This document shows, piece after piece, positions 1 through 10,444 of a stretch of DNA of 64,000 nucleotides. The position numbers and the translations under genes were made by a program. The stretch lies in assembly GCA_037043455.1 (NCBI GenBank), contig JAWPHD010003068.1, forward strand, positions 124,001-188,000, read 5' to 3'. Below the pieces are notes generated by a model. The model was given only the letters and a program-made list of their open reading frames with translations, searched no databases and was not told where the DNA came from. The DNA comes from Cyrtodaria siliqua (lineage: Eukaryota; Mollusca; Bivalvia; Adapedonta; Hiatellidae). How positions within the stretch are numbered: position 1 is the first letter of the stretch; each line of letters begins with the position of its first letter.

Positions 1-875
1 CTGGCATAAATGAAAACCCGCAAACCAGTAAACCAAAAGCTCCAAAGTGGAATAAAAAAAAAAGGGCAATGCATAACCAATACAGACCAAGCAGAAATGC
101 AATCCATATACGAATTACTTATGGATAATGATCACAATACAGTGAAAGACACAATAAGCCTAGCAACTAAAAAGATTTCAGAATTATTTTCGAAGTCATC
201 AGCTAAAACATTCACCAAAAATAGCACGAACAATACATTGCGCGCAACAAATAAACCCTTTTTTGGACCCCAGTATAGGAATGCGAGAGTTATTTAAAAT
301 ACAGCGCGTAAGAAATACCAATTGCACAGGACTGACCTACATAAACACCAACTGACCGCCTCAAGTAAACAATACAAACAGACGTTAAATGCACATGTAC
401 ATAATTACAGATCACGAAACGAACATAAACTGCGACAGATGCACACAAAACAGCCTAAACAATACTGGAAACTTCTCAATAGCTTAAAACCCAAATCCAA
501 ACACAGATCACCAGACCTGAACAAATCATACGATATTTTCAAAAATGTTAACTCAGCTAATGAATGGACAGACGAACGAACACCAGACATCAATATAAGC
601 GACGATGACCCGATTTTAAACGCTCACATATGTAACGCAGAAATTGAAAAAAATGATCGATAAAACCCAAAACGAAAAAGCACACGCAAACGATTTGATC
701 ATTAATGAATAACTTCAATCAACAAAAGACTTCATGGTACTTATTTATACACTTCTTTTTAATAAAGTGCTTGATTTCGGCTTTATACCAAATGAATGGC
801 TAGAGGGAATTATTAAACCATTATTCAAAAACAAAGGTGACCCTACAGACCCCTCAAATTACAGATCAATTACAT
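1..875 (+). mobile_element. Decayed non-LTR retrotransposon (LINE) fragment, endonuclease-RT linker to start of RT
   Basis: Three open pieces in different frames (10-297, 322-663, about 734-875) read as the linker between endonuclease and reverse transcriptase and the start of RT. The stretch with KQYWKLLNSLKPKS (about 462-503) is a typical pre-RT linker motif. The last piece contains FIPNEWLEGIIKPLFKNKG and ends in NYRSIT near 857-874, which is RT fingers sequence. The catalytic palm is absent because similarity stops near 875. It resembles the LINEs at 4860-7194 and 51926-53850 and may belong to the same family. Several frameshifts make it a fossil. RT identity is well supported; clade is not assigned. 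Confidence 0.75.
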
Positions 876-888
876 TTGTAATTCTTTG

Positions 889-1130
889 GTGAAAATACGC
901 ATAGCCAATTAGATGTATAACTATGTTGTAACATGTATATGAAATCACTGACAGAAACAAACGATCAAATGTGAACACGCATAGTCGATTAGTTGTAACA
1001 TGTATTATGAAACATTCAGACAAACGGTCAAATGTAAACGGAAAGTAGCCGTGCCGTGCGTGTCCCATTCCCAAACTCAACATATTAACGATCAAAACAT
1101 AGCTAAATGAAAGCACGCATAATCAATTTT
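889..1130. repeat. Degenerate short repeat with CGCATAGYCRATTAG motif
   Basis: Three diverged copies of a motif (near 896, 977 and 1114) are followed by similar GTAACATGTAT and AACGRTCAAATG stretches. Spacing is uneven, so this is an old tandem duplication, not a satellite. No coding potential is visible. Confidence 0.4.
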
Positions 1131-1639
1131 ATTTTAAGTAAAATAAGTAAAATTCCACTTACCATAACAATGTGTCTGTTACCCATGGATAATATCCTAC
1201 TATACTTTGTCTAATTCCCTACGTGTAAGAATGAACCGTGTACAGACGGCAATACAGTAGTGAGTAACACGGAAAACCCGTGAAATATATGGCACCAGTT
1301 ATTATTAGAATATAACGGACCTCTGACCAATACCCCACCAAAATACAAACTTGTTAGAGGCTGTCGAAGGGAAACGTACTATATTACATCAGTTGAATAA
1401 CTATGTGTATATTAAACTGGCCGCAGACTAAACTCGTTAAAAAAATGAATAAAAAAAAATGTCCATTATACAATATGTGTCTTTATAATGTTTCAAGTTC
1501 GGTTATACTTTTTTGTTTAAGCATGCCTACGAAAATCGCCAATTAACGATGTGAAACTTCGTAAGAGGTGTTTTGTTGATTTTTTTTTTTTTGTTCGAGT
1601 TTATATGTATTCCTATTGAAAATTGTATTCCAGTTGTAT

Positions 1640-2125
1640 GCTAGCTATTTGTAAAAAAAAAAAGAAAAAAAAAAAGGAAAAAATGAGTAATAATAATCAA
1701 AATAAAAATGTATGTATATTATAATATGTTGGATAGGGGAGGGAACTCGTCTGGGCGTTGCACTAGTGGCGAAGGAGTGTACCCCCTTATCAGGTGGAAC
1801 GAGTCTTCTCCCTTATATAACAGATTGTGAACCAACACGACGGACATGTCTATTTAATTATGAACAAGTTTATTCCCCCTGTCAAACTGATAAAGATTTA
1901 AATCCTAAAATGAAAACCATATACCTTTGGTTGATGAATTTAAACAACAAATGTGGATAAACTATTTTCACGCATTAAAACTGTACATACTATGTTATCA
2001 CCACTGCCCACTGTAAATAAATGTATATGCTACATTTGTGCTCATGTTGTTGCTCTTGTATTTTTGTAATCATGCATGTATGTAACCTGAGATGTAAATA
2101 AAGAATCTGTTCTGTTCTGTTCTGA
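1640..2125 (+). mobile_element. Retroelement 3' end with A-rich stretch and (TTCTG)n tail
   Basis: The segment runs through A-rich DNA (1651-1690) and ends AATAAAGAATC followed by about four TTCTG units (2106-2125). The same kind of ending recurs at 7838-7870, so this is a shared 3' terminus of a LINE or dependent SINE family. An 82-codon frame at 1712-1960 is not recognisable and is probably untranslated sequence. The next LINE fragment starts immediately after the tail. Confidence 0.55.
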
Positions 2126-2127
2126 TA

Positions 2128-2885
2128 ATGTTTGCAATAGTTTTGATGTAAAGTTACTTGACTTATGTAAATCTACATGTTTTCGTACAGTAAACGGTCG
2201 TTTAGGGAGCGATTATAACTGTGGTATGTATACTTATGCAAGCACTCAGGACGCGTCCGTGATTGACATATTGTTAGCTAGAGAATGTGACTTCTCACGA
2301 TTATATGACTTTTGTATTCAATCATTTAATGAATGGAGTGACCATGCACCGATTAAATTCTCGCTTAACTGTAATACTATTGTTGACGAGTACGATGTTA
2401 AAAACAGCGTCAATGTAAAGTGGAACAATGAACACAGACATGCATTCAGAGCGGATTTAATTAAAAAGCTTCCACAGTTTGATAATCTGATATTCAATAT
2501 CGTGACAGATAATATAATTGAATTGGATTTTATAGTCGCACCAACAGCTAAGATCATATGGCGACTTTCCAGCTTCTAATGGTGGAGGAAGACCCCAGGT
2601 GCCCCTCCGGGCAGTTTTCGTGCACGGGCGGGCACCTGGGTAGAACCACCGACGTTCCGCAAGCCAGCTGGATAGCTTACTCACATAAAGATTCCTAGGC
2701 CCCTGAGGGATCGACTCTACAGCGATGAGGGGCAAGTGATTTCAAGTCAGAGACGTTAACCACTCGGCCACGGACGCCCCCCGACAGATAATAGAAAATG
2801 TGTAAATACTTTGTTAAATAATTTCACAAGTATAGTACGAGAGGTGGCAGATCCATTATTTTTAAAAACGTATTCCAACAAATAG
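2128..2885 (+). mobile_element. LINE fragment: C-terminal part of apurinic-type endonuclease, split by a SINE
   Basis: From 2128 the plus strand encodes the second half of an EEP-fold endonuclease. It shows NGRLG (about 2190), SVIDILL (about 2258) and the catalytic SDHAPI motif (about 2335). The frame runs to 2514, is interrupted by a 268-bp SINE (2515-2782), and resumes in the same sense at 2783 with VNTLLNNFTSIVREVADPLF, the start of the endonuclease-RT linker. It stops near 2885. The joint across the SINE restores a continuous reading frame. No RT follows, so this is a dead fragment. Confidence 0.75.
2515..2782 (-). mobile_element. tRNA-derived SINE (V-SINE/RUDI-like) with 11-bp target duplication
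   Basis: On the minus strand the element begins with a tRNA-like head. It has a perfect A box (TGGCCGAGTGG, near 2760-2771) and a weaker B box (GAGTCGATCCC), and a long variable region resembling tRNA-Ser/Leu. A GC-rich conserved core (GGTTCTACCCAGGTGCCC) follows, then a tail with a short hairpin (2535-2565). It is flanked by identical 11-bp copies of GACAGATAATA at 2504-2514 and 2783-2793, the signature of target-primed insertion. The head and core match my memory of the molluscan RUDI family of V-SINEs. SINE identity is secure; the family name is likely. Confidence 0.85.
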
Positions 2886-2941
2886 AAATGCATGCTTTTA
2901 AGCTCGACTATTCGAAGAATAAGAGAGCTTATGTAATAACC

Positions 2942-2992
2942 CCGGGGTCGGCGTAGGCGTCGGCGTTGGCGTTGGCGTCGGCGTCCAACATC
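2942..2992 (+). repeat. (GGCGTC/GGCGTT)n hexanucleotide repeat
   Basis: Eight or so imperfect GGCGTY hexamers form a GC-rich island in AT-rich sequence, immediately upstream of the 190-bp tandem repeat. No gene is seen here. Confidence 0.8.
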
Positions 2993-2999
2993 AAGGTTT

Positions 3000-3570
3000 G
3001 CGTGAAAGCTGTGTTTACAAGTCTAAATCTCTTACATTTCTTATCCTAGCATGACCAAATTTGTCCATGGGCTTCCTTATAGCATTATCTTAAGGGCTGC
3101 ATAAGCAATTTGGGTACCTGTAACCCATGGGCTCCCATGGAACCCCAATTATGGTAGCTCATAAAATGTGTCCCATTTCACATCAAATTGTGCGTGTAAG
3201 CTGTGTTTAAAAGTCTATATCTCTTACAATTCTTACCCTAGTATAACCCAATTTGGCCATTAGCTTCCTTATAGCATTATCTTAAGGGCTGCTTAAGTAA
3301 TTTTGGTTCCTGTAACCGCTGGGCTCCCATGGAACCCAAATTCTGATAGCCCTTAAAATGTGTCTGTTTCACATCAAATTGTGCGTGTCAGCTGTGTTTA
3401 CAGGTCTACATCTCTTACATTTCTTGCCCTAGCTAAACTAAATTTTGGAATTGGTTTCCTTATAGTAAGGGTTGGATAAGTAATTTTGTCTTCTGCACAT
3501 TCTGGGCTCCCATGGAACCCAAATTGTGATGGCCCATAAAATCTGCAATAAAGGCAGATCTAGGTTTGCA
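3000..3570 (+). repeat. Tandem repeat, period about 190 bp, three copies
   Basis: Three diverged copies each start near GCTGTGTTTACAAGTCT (3009, 3199, 3392) and carry TTCCTTATAGCATTATC and GGGCTCCCATGGAACCC. No open frame is shared between copies. Probably part of an uncharacterised repeat family. Confidence 0.75.
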
Positions 3571-3639
3571 TGTCAGCATGTATAATTATATCTATAATTT
3601 TGGTTTGGGATTTCTTATAGCATTATGCATCTTATTCAT

Positions 3640-4795
3640 ACTTCACCCATATTGGGGCATGGAATCCCCCCCCCCCCCCCACCACCCCCGCCGCCACTCC
3701 CATCCTCCTTCACACCTTTTTTTTTAAACTTTTTTTTTTTTACATATTTCTGTGTTGTTTTAGTGTCAATTTTTTCACATATATGTTGCCCCACCCCTCC
3801 CATCCCCGCCACTCACCCACCCCCCCCCCCCCCCCCCCACCCGCCCCACTTGAAACTTTTTTTTTTTTTAACATATTTCTGTGTTGTTTTAGTCAATGCT
3901 TACACAAATAGGTTGCCCCCTCCCCCCACACCCTCCCCCACCCCAACAACCCACTCCCGCCTCTCACCCTCGGTCCCCACCCACCACCCCCCACTTGAAA
4001 CTCTATATTTATTTTTTTTGCATATTTCTGTGTTTTGTCATCTTAAACATGTTGTCCCTTTCCCCTCCCCCGCCTCCCCTCTTCCCTTCCGCCACTCCCA
4101 ACCCCCCCACCCCCACTCCTCCACCACACACTCGAAACTAGAATTTTATTTTTTTTACATATTTCTGTTTTTTTTGTCAATTCTAACACATATGTTGCTC
4201 CCTCCCCCCCACCCCTGCTTCACTCCCCGCACCCCCTCCCTCCCCCACACACACTCGAAACTCTTTTTTTTTTTTTTTTTTACATATTTCTGTGTTGTTT
4301 TGGTCAATTCTTGTACATACCTAGGTTGCACCTCCACTCCCCCTCCACCCCTACCCCACGCTCGAAACTGGTTTAAATTTTATTGTTTTTTACATATATC
4401 TGTGTTTTTTTGGTAATTTCTTACACATAGCTTCTTACACATATATGTTGCCCCCTCCACCACCCTCCACCACCACCCCCCCCCCCCCCCCCCCCCTACC
4501 CACCACTCGAAACTCGATTTTTGTTTACATATTTCTGTGTTGTTTTTGTCAATTCTTACACATAGCCATCTTGCACATATATGTTGCCCTCACCATCCCA
4601 CTCCCCCTACTATCCACCCCCGCTTCTCCCCCACCCCAACCCCGCACCCAACTCAAAACTCGATATTTTTTTTTTTACATATGTCTGTGTAGTTTTGGTC
4701 AGTTCTTACGCATAGTTATGTTATGCCCCCCTGCCCCCCCCCCCCCCCAACCCCCCCCAACCCCACCCCACATTGTTGTAGCCTTGTTTTCCGAT
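3640..4795 (+). repeat. Polypyrimidine minisatellite (C-rich/T-rich), period about 110-150 bp
   Basis: About eight copies of a unit made of a C-rich block, ACTCGAAACT, a T run and ACATATTTCTGTGTTGTTTT (near 3742, 3871, 4020, 4157, 4282, 4392, 4527, 4677). The plus strand is almost pure pyrimidine over long runs. Proline/phenylalanine-rich open frames across it (for example 3625-4416) are a composition effect and not genes. Confidence 0.85.
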
Positions 4796-5346
4796 GGTAT
4801 ATACTAGCTATAAATTTATTATTCTCTGAAAAATCGAATAGTCGAGCTGCGCTGTTCTCAGACAGCTCTTGTTTTATAAGTCCTTTGTTAAAGAGGCCGA
4901 GTGGTTTGATTCAGAATGCCAGCAGGCTAGAAGGTGTGGTTTAGAAGCATTACGTGTATTTAATCGGCTAAATACCAGTTATTGTAGGGAACAGTTTTGC
5001 AAATTAAAGAAACCATATCAACTTATTTGTCGTAAAAAAAGAAATCAGTTTGAATTAAAAAAAACTATGCGACATTGAACATCTAAAACGGGCGAAACCT
5101 AAGAAATTTTGAAAATATCTTAAAAGAAAAAATAAACAGAGTCAAAATGAAATCCCGCTTGATGCATTTACGAAATATTTTTCAGAATTAGGTAACGATA
5201 TTTTCCAATGTAAAAATGATGAAGCCGAAGATTTTTGCAACACTCATAACTTTGACGATTTAGATTGATAAGCCCATATCTGTACAAGAAATATTGGATG
5301 CAGTTAAAAATCTGAAAAAAGAAAAAGCTATAGAAGTGATTATATA

Positions 5347-5796
5347 ATGAATGAATATTTAATTGAAAGCATTGATATTTTATCTTCTCATTTGTGTGAC
5401 ACTTTTAATATTATATTTGATTCTGGATATTTCCCTGAAAGGTGGACTGAAGGTATAATTATCCCATTGCATAAAAAGGGAGATTTTAATCATGTTAATT
5501 ACTATAGGGGTATCACTTTATTAAGTTCTTGATCTAAACTCTTTACCACAATACTAAATAAAATAATTGTGACCTTTTGTGATAATAACCATGTTTTATC
5601 TGATGCGCTATTTGGATTCAGGAAAGGGCGCTCAACCACTGATGCATTGTTTGTCTTACTAAATACTGTTCAAAAATATCTGAATGAAAAGAAAATACTA
5701 TATTGTGTGTTTGTTGATCTGAAGAAATGTTTTGATACAATTTATAGAAACGCATTGTGGTTGAAACTTTACAAAATGGGGATACAGGGTAAATAA
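5347..5796 (+). pseudogene. RT fingers/palm of the LINE (two frames, broken near 5531)
   Basis: Frames 5347-5532 and 5569-5796 encode consecutive RT blocks. The first ends in the NYYRGITLLSS motif; the second has HVLSDALFGFRKGRSTTDALF and then FVDLKKCFDTIYRNALW with the motif A aspartate. A TGA follows LLSS at about 5531. Functional RT is not possible from this copy. Confidence 0.8.
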
Positions 5797-5983
5797 TTAA
5801 GAATAATAAAAGATACGTATGAAAAAGTAAAATCATGTGTAAGACAATGTGAAAATTATTCAGATTTTTTCGAATATGCGATTGGGTTAAGGCAAGGGGA
5901 GATAAACTCGCCGATATTGTTTTCTCTTTTTATTGAGGACCTAGAACTATATTTACAAAATGATATTAATACTGGTTTAGAAA

Positions 5984-6942
5984 TTGATGATATTGTACTT
6001 ATATTACTATTATTTGCGGACGATATGGTTATCATGGGGAAATCACCTGAAGAATTACAAAAAAAATTTACTTTATGACTATTGTGACAAATGGGGATTA
6101 GAGGTGAAAACTGTTAAAACAAAGATTATGTTTTATAGAAAAAGAGGTGGTTTATTAAACAATGAATCTTGGCATTATAATGGAGAGAATATAGAGGTCG
6201 TCAATGATTTCAACTATTTAGGTACAGTTTTTAATTATACTGGACATTTTGCTCTGAACCAAGAACAACTTATTGGAAAATCTTTAAAAGCATTAAATGT
6301 TCTCTTAGTAAGCTTTAGAAAAATAAGGTTGAAACCAAAAGTATTATGCCAACTATTTGATTAATTTGTGGGGTCGATTTTAAATTCTTCTTCTGAAATT
6401 TGGAGATATACGAAATCAAAGCAAATCGAAAGAATACATTTAAAATTTTGTAAACAAATTTTAAAAGTAAGAAATAATTCTTGTACATCAGGAGTATATG
6501 GTGAATTAGGAACTGAAGATATCCTTTATTTATAACGCGTTATGTAAGAATACTTAAATTACTGAAAACTGATAACATAATATTTAAAAGCATTTACACA
6601 TCGACACTAAAATATTGTGAAAATGGTTATAAAAATTGGGCATCGAATGTAAAAAATATGTTAAACGAATATGGTTTTACACATGTTTGGAATGACCCAA
6701 ATTCTGTTAATGCTAAATACTTTATAAATACGTTTAGACAAAGAGTTGTTGATTGTTTTATACAACGATGGTTTGTAGATAAGGAATCAAGTAATGTACT
6801 TGAATTATATAATAATTGTAAATTGAGTTTTAATTATGAATCATGCCTTGATATTGTACCATGTAATCTCAGACCATATTTGACAAAATTCAGAATATCA
6901 GCACATTCGTTAAGACTACAGACCGATAGATACTCCTCGTAA
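5984..6942 (+). pseudogene. RT palm, thumb and C-terminal part of the LINE, frameshifted
   Basis: The catalytic FADD box is near 6014-6028 in a frame that shifts at about 6060. The thumb region follows at 6061-6364 (WGLEVKTVKTKIMFYRKRGG) and a further C-terminal piece at 6658-6942 (YGFTHVWNDPNSVNAKYF, PYLTKFRISAHSLRL). The same blocks lie in one frame in the copy at 52889-53857, which confirms the order. Confidence 0.8.
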
Positions 6943-7289
6943 TAGAATACCTAGAAATGAAAGATATTGTCAATGCTGCCACAGTATTGATTTGGAAGAT
7001 TAATACCATTTTAGTTTGATTTGTCCTTGTTACACAAGAATCCGGACAATTTATATTAAAAAATATTATTATAATAGACCTAGTATGTTTAAATTCTTAG
7101 AATTAATGCAGACACAGGATAAGAATATTGTTATTAAGTTAGCTAAATATATTAGTACAGCTTTAGCTGTAAGGAATACAATCTTGATTAATTAAATAAT
7201 GTTTAGCTCTTTTGTATTTTCATTCTCATATAGCAGTTATTAAATATTAATGTTGCTCATAGCAATTGTACTTTTGTCTAAATTACTCG

Positions 7290-7340
7290 ACTTGTAATTT
7301 AAGTATTCTTACACAACGCGTTACCATATTTGACAAAATG
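7290..7340. repeat. Scrambled LINE pieces downstream of the LINE (inverted plus direct)
   Basis: A segment around 7290-7317 is the reverse complement (one mismatch in about 25) of LINE sequence near 6537-6561. It is followed directly by ACCATATTTGACAAAAT (7323-7339), a direct copy of 6872-6888. Two distant parts of the LINE are joined in opposite orientation. Confidence 0.6.
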
Positions 7341-7619
7341 CTTACCTAAATTCTTTCCGATAAAAGGCTCTGGGTATTGTTTAACCACTTATAGGATATG
7401 TTGTCTGCTTTTTAATTTAGTCTTTTGGCTGTTACTTGTGACACGCAGGCTTCATAACCGCTGCTCCAAACTAAATTTCATTATGTTTATTTCGCTCTTT
7501 GGGGCATTTAATTTTATTAGATACTGGGACCATACGCCGTACGACATGGGGAAGCATATAACTCCATGTCCACCGCCGTATGCATGCCATCTTCGGGATG
7601 GTTAAAATTGTGTACCATA

Positions 7620-7870
7620 GATTTTATGAATATTGAGTTCTGCTCAACCCGGGGCTAGAGGGCGTGAGCGGTAGCTAGCATATTTCACTACCGCTCATGA
7701 ACAGTCTCAATCAAACCGAGACTGCAATATTTCGTACGTGTCGTGCTCGGCCGTTTCCAAAGGTCCATTATCATACTCTTTATTATGCATGAACATGTAT
7801 GTATGTATATATAACGATGTACGTATGTACAAGTTAAATAAAATATATGTTCTGTTCTGTTCTGTTCTGT
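7620..7870 (+). mobile_element. Retroelement 3' end with two perfect hairpins and (TTCTG)n tail
   Basis: Contains a 10-bp perfect stem (7665-7674 with 7688-7697) and directly after it a 7-bp perfect stem (7702-7708 with 7718-7724). The sequence then runs to AAATAAAATATATG and four TTCTG units ending at 7870. The tail type equals that at 2106-2125. No frame is recognisable. Confidence 0.55.
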
Positions 7871-10440
7871 TAACATAATATATATTATTATACATATTTA
7901 TTAATTAAGCTTTGGAGATAAATTGTTTACACAAATAAAAAGCTATGCAACTGCCAATTTAAAACTTGAAAATGTTCGAAGATATAGATGGCGAATTAAT
8001 AAATTCGTGCAATAAAGCGCAATAATTATTAACTATAAATTACAATAAGTCTTATCAGAACATTGCGGAATCCACATGCTATTATAAATAGCGGTCACGC
8101 GGATCGTCTGGGCGATATCTACAAATGACGCGCTGTTTGCAATGTATAGCGATTTTATTACCACCAAGTTTAAAATAGCTAACCCTGACGCATAATCATT
8201 GTTAGGAAACACCTTTTTCTGGTCTTTTATTTCATGTGTTAAGTATAATTTATTTTGGTGGTTTATGGCATATTAAGTTTTATTTTTATCAATTTAATAC
8301 AGAAATAATGTATTTGAACAATTAAAAAACAAATCCTGGTGTGCTCCCTTTAACTATTTAGAGGTATTTACGTTTGTTCCAATCCTCTTAAATAAGTACT
8401 GTATACAACATATGTTGTAACATTTTATTAAAAATACGTTTAAATCAAACGAGAGTTTATTTTAGCCTTGCATTAATATTGATGATTCATACAAAGAACA
8501 CTAACTGTCTAGTTTTTCAGACTAGACTATTTTAACAATAACAATTAAATCGGACATTTCATGGGACTAGTTTAGTAAATATGAGCATTGAATATGTAAT
8601 GCAAATACCTAACGATTGGATGGAACTAATTCTTCCTGGTCGCACATAGTCTCTTCAAATTAACTGTTCGTGTTTGAGCTTGTCACAGGGTGTAAATATG
8701 GGGTTGAACTAAGCGCCGAATAATTCTAATTCTTTAATTGTATCACATTGTACGGATGAGCGTCACAATGTATCAGTTTCTGCGTAGTAAATAATGACTA
8801 TGGGTGATGGTTTAGCTTTTATTCGCCATTGCGTTGGGTCATATTAAAATCATAAGTTCTTTATAACTGTTAGCTACCCAGTATCCACTTTGAAATAAAT
8901 CACACAAGTTCCATAACATGTGCATCAAGATAACTAATAATCAACGTTTTGCAGTCATTTAGCCAATTGTCCTATCTATGGTGTATACACATGAACGTGC
9001 TGATATAAACACCATTTGTATTGTAATAACAAACATGCGACGTAAGTCATACATCAGCACAAGCGGGTAACGATCATTTTGTTTTTATAGCAACAATGTG
9101 CTCCTTTCTGCCCCGTTGACTTCCGGCTAACAAAATGTCAATATTTAGAACATAGTAAGGCGCCGAAATCAGACATGTGAGGTTTAACCTTCACAAACAT
9201 GACGTCAATTAGATTAGTTAAATGCGTATGCTATTAAAACGTTCACAAAGAGTGAAATACATCGTAATTATAACTTTTGTGACATTATATCAGCTGTGTA
9301 AAAGTCGTAAATAATGTTTAACGTCACACTTCAACTTACACTGTGTCATTATACAAATAATGTAGTTTTACATTGTCCGAGTCTTACGCAAAGTGGTATA
9401 CAGAGTGGTATCTTCGTTTTACCCTGGAATAAGTGGGTGATCTGCACCAAGCATAGCCTGAAGTGTGCAGTAAAATGCGTTAAAACCCAAACAAACAGAC
9501 ATTGTGCGATATTTTAAACAATACGAAAAAAACTTAAAATTACATACTGTTTATATAATGCATACACAGCAAACAGGATTGGACGGAAGCAAACTAAACG
9601 GTTCCTCTCTTGCATATTCCATTACAGGTTGGTACGTGAATATATCGGGGAACCAAAGATCATTCTATTGTGTTGATAGGTTACAATACCGATACAAGCG
9701 AAGATATCAGTTCAATATAACTACTTCTTATCAGCATGGTTCAGTTGTCAGATGCCCGATATTTCCAATATGTGTTCATGTCCTAGATGAGATAGCTGTT
9801 GTATAGGTTGTGTCCCTTTAATCCCGCAACACATTGAAGGTGTCAGACCAGTCAGGAATTACTTCCGGGTCGTAGGGTGCTGAAATAGTTCCATGTAAAA
9901 ATCCAAAGTGTCTCATTTGCATGTGATTTTCTCAAAATTGATTTTCATTTCACAGTTAAATTTACCCTGATGTTTAAATGTCATGTCTGCTGTCACTAAT
10001 AACAAGTATTTTACTGTGTTTTTCAGGACTATGTCTTCGTCGCGTATGAGCACAGAGGTTAGATAGAGATGCGGCTTTGACCGTGTGTAATTCAAAATAC
10101 ACATTTTGTGAATGAATGATATGAACTGCTGAAAAACTGAATCGGTCTTTTTTCCTGGATATTGGACAATTTGAGAGCCAAAGATATGTGATTCACAGGA
10201 TTAAAGTGTATATAAGTGAACGAATGTTGTGGGACGTGTGACTGAGCCCCGAGCAGGGCATAGTTTGCATTGTGTTCAATGGGCTTTTTTTAACCGGTCT
10301 GACACCTGAATAAACGTTATTCTACGCTTTGTTATCAGCTCCATGTTCTCGAATTATATATAAATCCAAAGAAAATCCCAAATGCATAGAATTCTTTTCA
10401 CAGTCCAAAGAATCACAGAATGTTTTGCACTAAAATTCAA
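7871..10440. other. No recognisable gene (about 2.6 kb)
   Basis: AT-rich, non-repetitive at the scale I can see. Short frames at 9314-9517, 9504-9806 and 9913-10104 show no known motif, no signal peptide or repeat, and no shared codon pattern, so I do not call them. A single TGACGTCA-like site occurs near 9199, which is not enough for a promoter call. Confidence 0.5.
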
Positions 10441-10444
10441 AAGA

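Larger units (their letters stand above)
4860..7194 (+). mobile_element. 5'-truncated LINE, reverse transcriptase and C-terminal Cys/His domain, frameshifted
   Basis: Starts in the pre-RT linker (FVKEAEWFDSECQQARR, about 4881), continues through the RT fingers (ERWTEGIIIPLHKKGDF, about 5440), the NYYRGITLLS motif (about 5498), FVDLKKCFDTIYRNALW (about 5712-5760), the RQGEINSP region (about 5890) and the catalytic FADDMV (about 6014). It ends in a Cys/His-rich C-terminal domain (CQCCH ... HFSLICPCYTR, about 6970-7045) and a stop near 7194. At least five frameshifts or stops break it. It is clearly related to the younger copy at 51926-53850. The clade is some RT-plus-apurinic-endonuclease type without RNase H; I do not name it. 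Confidence 0.85.

Noticed and set aside
3625..4416. 263-codon proline/phenylalanine-rich frame
   Set aside because: Caused by C-rich and T-rich minisatellite units; no stable period in codons and no motif.
7330..7605. 91-codon hydrophobic frame
   Set aside because: Lies downstream of a dead LINE in scrambled 3' sequence; no homologous motif and no second copy.
7702..7724. Hammerhead ribozyme near the retroelement tail
   Set aside because: The conserved CUGAUGA and GAAA core is not present.
9314..9806. Two overlapping short frames in unique DNA
   Set aside because: No domain, no codon signal, no splice context that I can support.
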